Assembly: GCA_030151105.1 (NCBI GenBank)
Contig: JASLEN010000092.1
Coordinates: 1-9,512, forward strand
From: Dysgonomonas sp.
Lineage (GTDB): Bacteria; Bacteroidota; Bacteroidia; Bacteroidales; Dysgonomonadaceae
DNA: 9,512 bases
Reading direction: 5' to 3'
Below are positions 1-6,187 of the stretch, piece after piece. The notes below the pieces were generated by a model. The model had not been told where the DNA came from. It saw only the letters and a list, made by a program, of their open reading frames with translations, and made no database searches. The translations under genes were made by a program, and so were the position numbers. Within the stretch, counting starts at the first letter, position 1. Each line of letters starts with the position of its first letter.

Positions 1-1285
1 TGTTCATATTCAATGATACACCAAAGAATCGTTCACTCACCATACTCTTCAACTCAGGCTTCAAATACTTATATTCAAAGTTGATGTTAAGATATGAAGT
101 TCTTCCTCCTAAATCTTCACGGTCTTTCAAAGGAAGTCCAAATCCGATAGTTGCTCCATATTCATCAAATCCTTTTGGTACGTTAAGTGCAGCATCTTTG
201 CTTGTGTTCACATTTACGTATGAGTTGCTATAGTTAACCCCGCCTCTGAATTTAATTTTATGGAAATAGCTTTTTGAGTATTCTGCAATTCTATACTCCC
301 CTCCTAAAGCAAATTTCCATCTATTGTTAAATCGATCACTAGCATTCAAGTTGTCAGCCAATAGATTTGTGAATTTAACACCATCCCATTTCTGGAATGT
401 AACGTCAGCTCCAAGTAATAGGTTTTGCTTTCTGTTATAAATAAATCCAGCACCTAATATATGTGGAGTCCCTGTTGGAACTGTCAAATCGTGTGTTGTC
501 TCAGTTTCTTGAGCTTTTGTTCGTTGACGAACTAATTTAGCACGCCCATTAAACTTTGGAGTATATACTGCTCCTAGTGTTAATGAACTACGATCTTTTA
601 GAGGAATCTGATACTGTAATCCAAGATCTATCTTCATTGAATTTACGTTGGTTACAGTTCGTTCGTATGGATATGTTGATTCTACAGGAATTGAAGCTAC
701 AATATTTTCATGTTTAAGCTTTCCAAATAGGTAAGATATATTTGTACCCACAGATAGCCCGTTTACTGGAAGTTTATAAGCCAGACCAATATATACTTGA
801 CTCAGTCCTCCTGAACCATTGTGAATAGTGGTGTACGACACATCATTACCTTCTGGGTCTTGTCTTGTTGTAGTATTTTTATGCTTGTATCCAGTAGAAG
901 AAAACGGCAAAATACCTAAGCTAACACCTAATTTTTTAGATACAGGAAATAACATTGTGATGTAATCTAGCCCTCCTCCATCTTTCGAGTTTTTATTCAG
1001 CCCTTCTTTGTATGAAGTGTTGTTGTAATTAACACCTATATCGAATATAAATGTCAAAGAGTCCACTTGAGCATACGATGCAGGATTCAGCGGGTTCGCA
1101 CTTTGTGAAGTATGTAAACCATACCCTACTCCACCCATACCTTTGGATGGTCCTGTAGCTTGTTCTCTTAAATTACCTAAGCCATATCGGCTGTATGGAG
1201 AGGTCGTTTGAGCCTCTACTACTGTTGTAGAGTACGCAAAACATGCCATGAAGGCTGCAAATAAGTACTTTTTAGTCTTTGACAT
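1..1285 (-). CDS. Outer-membrane beta-barrel-type protein, SPYSRYGLG family (3' end missing)
   Basis: The reading frame opens with ATG at 1285 and stays open for 428 codons to the window edge, so the C-terminus is missing. Residues 1-25 form a signal peptide: Lys-rich start, hydrophobic core, then V-E-A before Gln26, a good signal peptidase I site. The mature N-terminus carries SPYSRYGLG (29-37), a Gly-rich GMGGVGYGL (49-57) and NPASYA (67-72). This arrangement is typical of Bacteroidota outer-membrane proteins that are loosely grouped with FadL/OMPP1-type transport barrels. The rest alternates short polar turns with amphipathic strands rich in Tyr, Gly and Asn, as expected for a barrel. Substrate and exact role cannot be read from the sequence. 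In Bacteroides, from memory, relatives often sit near coaX and LPS-export genes; here the upstream neighbour is instead a divergent exosortase-like gene. The location call is fairly secure and the function is unknown. Confidence 0.85.
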   Translation of the reverse strand, partial: MSKTKKYLFAAFMACFAYSTTVVEAQTTSPYSRYGLGNLREQATGPSKGMGGVGYGLHTSQSANPLNPASYAQVDSLTFIFDIGVNYNNTSYKEGLNKNSKDGGGLDYITMLFPVSKKLGVSLGILPFSSTGYKHKNTTTRQDPEGNDVSYTTIHNGSGGLSQVYIGLAYKLPVNGLSVGTNISYLFGKLKHENIVASIPVESTYPYERTVTNVNSMKIDLGLQYQIPLKDRSSLTLGAVYTPKFNGRAKLVRQRTKAQETETTHDLTVPTGTPHILGAGFIYNRKQNLLLGADVTFQKWDGVKFTNLLADNLNASDRFNNRWKFALGGEYRIAEYSKSYFHKIKFRGGVNYSNSYVNVNTSKDAALNVPKGFDEYGATIGFGLPLKDREDLGGRTSYLNINFEYKYLKPELKSMVSERFFGVSLNMN

Positions 1286-1377
1286 TATAACTTCAAACTA
1301 TGATTATTGTTTTCAAGTTGTAAAAAGGCATAAGTTATAAACCAATGCTTTTGTTTCTTGATACTAAGTATAGACTT

Positions 1378-1385
1378 CAAATCTA
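1378..1385 (-). promoter_or_regulatory. Possible -7 element for the outer-membrane protein gene
   Basis: The minus strand reads TAGATTTG, an exact match to the Bacteroidota -7 consensus TAnnTTTG, about 93 bases before the start codon at 1285. No TTTG -33 element lies at the expected 19-21 base spacing. A second, imperfect candidate, TTACTTTG, lies farther upstream at about 1435-1442. This is a motif match only. Confidence 0.3.
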
Positions 1386-1491
1386 AGCAAAAATTTAAAC
1401 TTCTTTCTACTAGTCTTGTTTAAAAACCTGATTGCAAAGTAAAATAAAATAAATCACTATTGCGACAAAATTTACAAAATGTCCGAATTTA

Positions 1492-1522
1492 TTTCATGAT
1501 AAATGTTAAGTTCTTATCTTCG
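1492..1522 (+). promoter_or_regulatory. Probable promoter of the exosortase-like gene
   Basis: TTTC at 1492-1495 is followed by 19 bases and then TATCTTCG at 1515-1522. The Bacteroidota promoter consensus is TTTG, a 19-21 base spacer, then TAnnTTTG, so each element has one mismatch and the spacing fits. Transcription would start near 1528, leaving a leader of roughly 25 bases before the ATG at 1554. The upstream ATG at 1503 would not be in the transcript. This supports the shorter protein. Confidence 0.4.
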
Positions 1523-1553
1523 CCCATTAATTTTCAGATGGATAACTGTGAAA

Positions 1554-2258
1554 ATGAAAAATATAAAAAAGTATAAAGACTTATTATTTAATTTTTTAGA
1601 GCCTATAAAAGGGATTATTCTTTTCCTTTTTCTATTTGTTCTTTTTGATTTTATTTGGAAAATAGCAGTAGATTTTGGAGAAGGTGATAATGAGCGTATC
1701 TTACTCGTTTTCAACAAAGATTTTACAGCCTATACTGATGCTGCTTGTTTATGGACAGCTCAAACGACCTATTGGTTTGTGCATGATCTGTTGGGATATG
1801 AGAATTTCAATAGAGTAGGTATTACTCTATTTTTTAATAATTCTATACATGTGGATGTGATTTGGGGATGTATTGGCTTAAAGCAATTTATCATGTTTTT
1901 CTTCATTATGTGCCTTTATTATGGGCCATGGAAACATAAGCGTTGGTATATTCCTATGTCTTTGTTTATATTGGTTGTTGTCAATATTCTGCGACAGGCT
2001 ATTATATCTATAATAATAAAAGATCCTTTTCCCGAATGGTTTATAACCTTTAATGAGTGGAGGCATGGTATTGTGTGGGAAAATACTCAAGAGAATTATT
2101 GGAGGTTCTATACTGATTGGTTTGAGCTTTTCCATCGTGATTTATTTACCTGGTTGTATTACGATGGAGTGATATTTGTTCTGTGGCTTATCTGGGAAGA
2201 GAAGTTCAATAAACCTTATCAAAGGCTAGTGGCTAAAAAAAAGAGTAGAGAATTATAA
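1554..2258 (+). CDS. Exosortase/archaeosortase family protein
   Basis: This 234-residue polytopic membrane protein carries the expected exosortase signature. The probable catalytic Cys106 lies in W-G-C-I-G-L-K-Q at the start of a membrane helix. Arg147 (N-I-L-R-Q) closes another helix. His194 (F-H-R-D) precedes a last helix ending in WLIWEEKF. Hydrophobic segments lie near 20-38, 107-123, 132-155 and 200-214, and the tail is Lys/Arg-rich. Characterised relatives cut a C-terminal PEP-CTERM-like tripartite signal on exported proteins and probably transfer them to a surface acceptor. No target with such a tail is visible here. The start at 1554 is preferred over an in-frame ATG at 1503 because a promoter-like element overlaps the latter, and MKNIKKYKD is a natural start. 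It converges on the glycosyltransferase gene. The family is fairly sure; the subfamily (Xrt letter) and substrate are unknown. Confidence 0.85.
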   Translation: MKNIKKYKDLLFNFLEPIKGIILFLFLFVLFDFIWKIAVDFGEGDNERILLVFNKDFTAYTDAACLWTAQTTYWFVHDLLGYENFNRVGITLFFNNSIHVDVIWGCIGLKQFIMFFFIMCLYYGPWKHKRWYIPMSLFILVVVNILRQAIISIIIKDPFPEWFITFNEWRHGIVWENTQENYWRFYTDWFELFHRDLFTWLYYDGVIFVLWLIWEEKFNKPYQRLVAKKKSREL

Positions 2259-2274
2259 TTCTCTACTCTTTTAT
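2235..2274. terminator. Bidirectional terminator between convergent genes
   Basis: Positions 2239-2272 form a perfect 34-base palindrome with arms of 17 bases; its core arm AAGAGTAGAGAATTA spans 2241-2255. It is flanked by an A-run (2235-2242, a U-run on the minus strand) and by CTTTTA on the plus strand. It can therefore end transcription of the exosortase-like gene from the left and the glycosyltransferase gene from the right. The TAA stop of the exosortase-like gene (2256-2258) lies inside the stem, and the last codons of that gene form the left arm. Confidence 0.8.
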
Positions 2275-2295
2275 CTTATATATTGATCTTTAGTC

Positions 2296-3465
2296 TTATG
2301 CTCGTTTCAATCCTTTTATTTTGCGTCCTCTTGTTCTAAATGCAAAGTTGTAAAGAGGTTGTAAAATATCTACTACAATGAGAGAAGAATAATATTTTCC
2401 AGACTTAAAACACTCTGTACCTCTATTGATTATTACAATTTGTGTTATAAATCTAATGAGAAATATTACAAATGAAATCAGCAATAATCCCCAATTACCC
2501 ACAATTATAGAATAGATAAGTGCTCCTATAAATGTAATATAGAATAACAAACGTGAAGTTGTTTCTAATGCAAATGTATGAGCAGTTTTATCCTTGAAGT
2601 GAGCTCTTGCTATAGAGAAATTTTTCTTAATCCTTTTCCACAAAGAGTAATTATCAACATCGGCTTCTGTAAAGGATCTTGGGTCGAGGCAAGCAATTGT
2701 ATTTTCTCCATTCACTATCTGATTAATGAAGACATCCTCTCCATTTTCTAGAGCTAGATGTGAAGCAAAGCCTTTGTTATCAAAGAATAAATCTTTCTTA
2801 AATGCAATGTTACGATAAACGCCAGTAAATGGTTTCCCTTCTAGTGCTTTAGAGAGATATTCTATCGTGAAAATATGGTTGTCATATCTTGCTATTCTAT
2901 TAAATAGACTGTTTTCTTCAGTAAAGTATGATGCTCCTAATACTACTTCAGTTTTACTGTCTATATCCTTAGTCATTAGAGTTATCCAGTCTTTAGAAGT
3001 TGGTGTCGAATGGGGTTCTGTGAATATTAAAACATCTCCTTTCGCAGCTTTCGCTCCTAAAGTATATGCAAGTTTTCTTCGTCCAAAATCTTTGTCATTA
3101 GAGTAAGGAATATAGGTGCAGTATAGATTGTTATACTTTAACTTCAAAGATTCAATCAAATCATCGGTTTCATCGGTAGAACCATTGTTTATAACTATTA
3201 CTTCAAAGTCTGGATAGTCTTGTTCTAAAATGATAGGAAGATTTCTAGACAATCGCATCATCTCATTCTCTGATGAGATGATAACCGACACTTTCCATCT
3301 GCTGGGTAATGGGGTTGTATTTAGCTCTTGTTCTTTAACAACGTTATATGGTTTACGATAGTATGCTAGATAGAAATACAATTGAATGATTAATAGAATT
3401 ATAAAAACTATTATCCCAACTATCTCTCCAATATTGAATGAAAAAAAGTCTAAAATCTGTTGCAT
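2296..3465 (-). CDS. Membrane-anchored family 2 glycosyltransferase
   Basis: This 389-residue protein has one N-terminal membrane helix (about 13-34), a cytoplasmic GT-A domain (about 57-290) and about three C-terminal hydrophobic segments (307-323, 326-346, 358-375). GT2 hallmarks are VSVIISSENE (59-68), NNGSTDET (93-100) and GED (242-244), whose acidic residues fit the catalytic base. The usual metal-binding DxD position reads T-E-P-H-S (149-153), with Glu150 and His152. It probably transfers a nucleotide-activated sugar to a lipid-linked or surface glycan at the inner membrane. Donor and acceptor cannot be inferred. It starts 69 bases after lysA on the same strand with no clear terminator or promoter between, so it is probably the last gene of that operon. 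It converges on the exosortase-like gene. Confidence 0.88.
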   Translation of the reverse strand: MQQILDFFSFNIGEIVGIIVFIILLIIQLYFYLAYYRKPYNVVKEQELNTTPLPSRWKVSVIISSENEMMRLSRNLPIILEQDYPDFEVIVINNGSTDETDDLIESLKLKYNNLYCTYIPYSNDKDFGRRKLAYTLGAKAAKGDVLIFTEPHSTPTSKDWITLMTKDIDSKTEVVLGASYFTEENSLFNRIARYDNHIFTIEYLSKALEGKPFTGVYRNIAFKKDLFFDNKGFASHLALENGEDVFINQIVNGENTIACLDPRSFTEADVDNYSLWKRIKKNFSIARAHFKDKTAHTFALETTSRLLFYITFIGALIYSIIVGNWGLLLISFVIFLIRFITQIVIINRGTECFKSGKYYSSLIVVDILQPLYNFAFRTRGRKIKGLKRA

Positions 3466-3534
3466 TTCAATGTTTTATTGACCTCTGTTTGATGAGGCAA
3501 CTATATTATTTTGATATTATTAATGAAACTACAA

Positions 3535-4689
3535 TTATAGTAAATCTGAAAAATAAGATTTAGGTAACTCTCGCAAGTTGTATCTAGATGCCATTATCTC
3601 TCCATAAGCTCCAGCAGAACGTATCGCTAGTATATCACCACGTTTAGTCTCATTTAGAGAATAGTCTTTTACAAAACAATCTGAAGATTCGCATATAGGA
3701 CCTACAATATCGTATTTTTGAGATGGTAAATCAGAAGTTAAATTTTCAATCTGATGAACTGCTTGATATAGTGCTGGACGAATTAAATCTGTCATACCTG
3801 CATCCACAATTGCAAACTTCTTGATTGTACCTTCTTTTACATAAGTAACTCGGCTTATCAATGCCCCACTTTGAGCCACTAGAGATCTGCCTAATTCAAA
3901 ATGTATTTTCTTATTTGTAGGTTTAAAGTTTTTTGCAATGATATCAAAATACGCTTCAAAGTCAGGAATAAGATTATCTTGCGGATTCTCATAGTTTATA
4001 CCTAATCCTCCACCTAAGTTGATATGCTCTAACTCAATGCCTTTTTCGTCAAAATATTTTTGAATCTCTGTCGCTTTTTCGCATAATTGCTTGTAAACGT
4101 TCAGATTCTCTATTTGTGAGCCAATATGATAATGTAATCCAATCAATTGGATATTCTTAAGAGTTGGTAGTATATCAACTACAGCATCAAGCTGAGAAAG
4201 ATTGAAGCCAAACTTATTTTCATCTACACCTGTTGTGATATATTCATGCGTTTCTGCATCCACATTAGGGTTGATTCTTATCGCTACTTGAGCTGTTTTA
4301 CCTTTCTTTTTAGCTATCTCGTTGATAACTTCTAGTTCTGGTAGAGACTCAACGTTGAAGCATGAAATATTCATCTCCAATGCGGCAGTTATTTCTTTGT
4401 CAGTCTTCCCTACTCCTGCAAAAACTATTTTAGATGAAGGAAAACCTGCTAGAATAGCCGCTTTTACCTCATTCCCACTTACGCAATCGGCTCCAAAACC
4501 AGCAGTAGCAATAGTCTCTAAAATTTTCTTGTTTGCATTTGCCTTAATAGCATAATGGACAATATATCCATGTTTTTTTGATTGCTCTTTTGCACTCTTT
4601 AGAGTTGCTTTCAGAAGCTCCATATCATAATAGTAGAAAGGAGTTTCTATATGTTTAAATTTCTCGACAGGAAAAGTTCCTATTATCAT
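3535..4689 (-). CDS. lysA: Diaminopimelate decarboxylase
   Basis: This PLP enzyme removes CO2 from meso-diaminopimelate to give L-lysine, the last step of the DAP pathway, in the cytoplasm. The 384 residues span a full, slightly compact family member. The N-terminal alanine-racemase-like barrel holds the PLP lysine Lys49 (A-I-K-A-N-A-N), H-I-G-S-Q (188-192) and the phosphate-binding GGGLG (226-230). E-L-G-R (265-268) contributes to substrate binding. The C-terminal beta domain has C-E-S-S-D (333-337), whose Cys reaches across the dimer into the partner active site, and A-G-A-Y-G (359-363). All key residues are present. Only 11 bases separate it from the upstream aspartate kinase gene, so the two are almost certainly cotranscribed, joining the first and last steps of lysine synthesis. 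A related carboxynorspermidine decarboxylase is unlikely given the CESSD motif and the neighbour. Confidence 0.96.
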   Translation of the reverse strand: MIIGTFPVEKFKHIETPFYYYDMELLKATLKSAKEQSKKHGYIVHYAIKANANKKILETIATAGFGADCVSGNEVKAAILAGFPSSKIVFAGVGKTDKEITAALEMNISCFNVESLPELEVINEIAKKKGKTAQVAIRINPNVDAETHEYITTGVDENKFGFNLSQLDAVVDILPTLKNIQLIGLHYHIGSQIENLNVYKQLCEKATEIQKYFDEKGIELEHINLGGGLGINYENPQDNLIPDFEAYFDIIAKNFKPTNKKIHFELGRSLVAQSGALISRVTYVKEGTIKKFAIVDAGMTDLIRPALYQAVHQIENLTSDLPSQKYDIVGPICESSDCFVKDYSLNETKRGDILAIRSAGAYGEIMASRYNLRELPKSYFSDLL

Positions 4690-4700
4690 AAATCAACTAA

Positions 4701-6014
4701 TTAGTTAAACAGTCTTTCGTTTAGAATTTGCAAAGTTTTTTCTTTGTCTTTTTTCTCAATCAGGAATGAAAAGCTCAGATTACTACCTCCATATGAAACC
4801 ATACGTACGGGAACCATTTTGATAGAATCTAAAATATTGGAACCTATATTCTCATTTTTCATAACAAAATCTCCAATTACAGAGATTAAAACCATATCAG
4901 CATCAGTGCTAACTGTTCCATATTGTTTGAGTTCATCAAGTATCTTATCTAGATTTTTGCAATTATCTATTGTTACAGAAATTCCAATTTCAGAAGATGC
5001 TAACATGTCAATAGAGGTTTGATATTTTTCAAACACCTCAAATATACGACGTAGGAAGCCATGAGCTAATAGCATGCGTCCAGATTTTACTTTTATTGCC
5101 GTTATATTGTCTCTAGCTCCTATTGCTTTCACAGTTCCAGCTTCGGTTTCATTAGAAATTACAGTTCCAGCTTCTTCTTGCTTTTGTGTATTCATCAAAC
5201 GAATTGGAATACCAGCTAGTTTTGCAGGAAGTACACAAGTTGGATGTAAAATTTTAGAGCCAAAATAAGCTAATTCTGCTGCTTCATCAAAGCTTAATTT
5301 CTTGATGATTGATGCATTATTCACATATTTAGGGTCATTATTGAGCAAGACATCACTTTCCCCCCATATTTGTATTTCTTGTGCTTCTACTGCTGCACCA
5401 ATAATTGCTGCTGAATAATCGCTTCCTCCTTTACGTAAATCGTCGATTTCACCGTATGAATTTCTACAGATATAACCTTGAGTAAGGTATATCGTATTTT
5501 TCTTTCCTTCTGGTAAATACTTTCTAATGTTCTCTTTAATATATACCATATCAGGAGTAGCACTTCTATCCATTCTCATGAAGTCTAGTGCTGGAAGTAT
5601 TTCTGACTTAACTCCTATTTCCTTCAAATACAAAGAAATCAAGAATGAACTCATCAGCTCTCCTTGAGCCATTAATGCCCTTTCTTCGAAAAGAGTGAAT
5701 AATTCTTCTCCAAAATTCTTAATATACTCTAGCATTTCAGAAAGATAAGTATTCGCCTTTTCTTTATTTTCTTTATCTGAAAATAACTCATTGATAAGAC
5801 TACTGTATGCTTTTTCTAGTTTGTTAGCTACTTCTATAGCTCCTTCTACATTTTTATTGTAGAAGTATTTAGAGATTTCAGTCAATAATTCAGCCGTCCC
5901 TTTCATAGAAGAAAGGACTACTATATTGTTCTCATTTTTAGTGATTATAGAAGCTACGTACTTTATTTTCTCTACATTGGCTATAGATGCACTGCCAAAT
6001 TTTAGAACTTTCAT
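4701..6014 (-). CDS. lysC: Aspartate kinase, monofunctional, with C-terminal ACT domains
   Basis: The family phosphorylates L-aspartate with ATP, the entry step to lysine, threonine and methionine synthesis. The 437 residues comprise an amino-acid-kinase domain (about 1-285) and two ACT regulatory domains (about 300-437), so feedback control by an amino acid, probably lysine, is expected. Family landmarks are K-F-G (5-7), Q-G-E-L (117-120), GGSDYSAA (196-203), NNDP (225-228) and FGSKILHPTCVLP (251-263). Several normally conserved positions differ: KFGGTS reads KFGSAS, the Arg before GGSDY is Lys195, the W-T-D loop reads W-G-E (217-219), and DPR reads DPK. The fold and the link to lysA are secure. 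Full catalytic strength is less certain because of these changes. It has no homoserine dehydrogenase domain, so it is not ThrA. The symbol lysC is given by pathway context. Confidence 0.9.
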   Translation of the reverse strand: MKVLKFGSASIANVEKIKYVASIITKNENNIVVLSSMKGTAELLTEISKYFYNKNVEGAIEVANKLEKAYSSLINELFSDKENKEKANTYLSEMLEYIKNFGEELFTLFEERALMAQGELMSSFLISLYLKEIGVKSEILPALDFMRMDRSATPDMVYIKENIRKYLPEGKKNTIYLTQGYICRNSYGEIDDLRKGGSDYSAAIIGAAVEAQEIQIWGESDVLLNNDPKYVNNASIIKKLSFDEAAELAYFGSKILHPTCVLPAKLAGIPIRLMNTQKQEEAGTVISNETEAGTVKAIGARDNITAIKVKSGRMLLAHGFLRRIFEVFEKYQTSIDMLASSEIGISVTIDNCKNLDKILDELKQYGTVSTDADMVLISVIGDFVMKNENIGSNILDSIKMVPVRMVSYGGSNLSFSFLIEKKDKEKTLQILNERLFN

Positions 6015-6041
6015 GTTTGTTTTATTGAATCAATTGAGAAA

Positions 6042-6049
6042 CAAAAATA
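6042..6049 (-). promoter_or_regulatory. Probable -7 element for the aspartate kinase-lysA-glycosyltransferase operon
   Basis: The minus strand reads TATTTTTG, an exact TAnnTTTG match, 28-35 bases before the aspartate kinase start codon at 6014. That distance implies a short leader of about 20 bases, which is normal for this phylum. A TTTG -33 element at the expected spacing is not evident, so the call rests on the -7 match and its position. Confidence 0.4.
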
Positions 6050-6080
6050 CACAAAACATTTGACAATTTTTGATTAACTA

Positions 6081-6094
6081 TCACTTGAAAGTGA
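6081..6094. promoter_or_regulatory. Small inverted repeat upstream of the aspartate kinase promoter
   Basis: TCACTT and AAGTGA are exact inverted copies separated by GA. The site lies about 32-52 bases upstream of the proposed -7 element, where a dimeric activator could bind. With six-base arms in AT-rich DNA it could also be chance. No U-run follows on either side, so it is not a terminator. Confidence 0.2.
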
Positions 6095-6120
6095 AATATA
6101 CTTGCTCTATTATTCGGAAA

Positions 6121-6161
6121 GAAAATAAAAACGCCTCAGATATTACTCAAAGGCGCTTTTT
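6121..6161 (-). terminator. Intrinsic terminator of carB
   Basis: On the minus strand CGCCT (6155-6151) pairs with AGGCG (6136-6132) around a 14-base loop, followed by TTTTTATTTTC (6131-6121). The A/T runs on both sides can lengthen the stem past one bulged base (6156). It lies about 30 bases after the carB stop codon and separates carB from the aspartate kinase operon. A second short inverted repeat, GCTATAA/TTATAGC at 6162-6177, sits between the stop codon and this hairpin. Confidence 0.8.
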
Positions 6162-6187
6162 GCTATAAGTTTATAGCAGTACGCTAT

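Larger units (their letters stand above)
1286..1553. other. Divergent intergenic region
   Basis: This stretch separates the minus-strand outer-membrane protein gene from the plus-strand exosortase-like gene. It is very AT-rich. I see no RNA gene and no repeat in it, and no convincing small ORF. Its only supportable contents are the promoter-like motifs listed separately. An in-frame ATG at 1503 would extend the exosortase-like gene into this region, but it overlaps the proposed promoter. Confidence 0.6.

Noticed and set aside
1241..1252. Possible lipoprotein lipobox around Cys15 of the outer-membrane protein
   Set aside because: F-M-A-C lacks the usual Leu/Val/Ile at -3, and a better signal peptidase I site (V-E-A before Gln26) follows; a beta-barrel is expected.
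1503..1553. Upstream in-frame ATG giving a 251-residue exosortase-like protein
   Set aside because: It overlaps a promoter-like element and adds residues with no family character, so the ATG at 1554 is preferred.
2867..3106. Plus-strand open frame inside the glycosyltransferase gene
   Set aside because: It lies opposite the conserved GT2 domain and has no recognisable start context or family, so it is a shadow frame.
3482..3498. Weak hairpin CCTC/GAGG between lysA and the glycosyltransferase
   Set aside because: The stem is only four base pairs with an eight-base loop and no U-run, so it is not a credible terminator.
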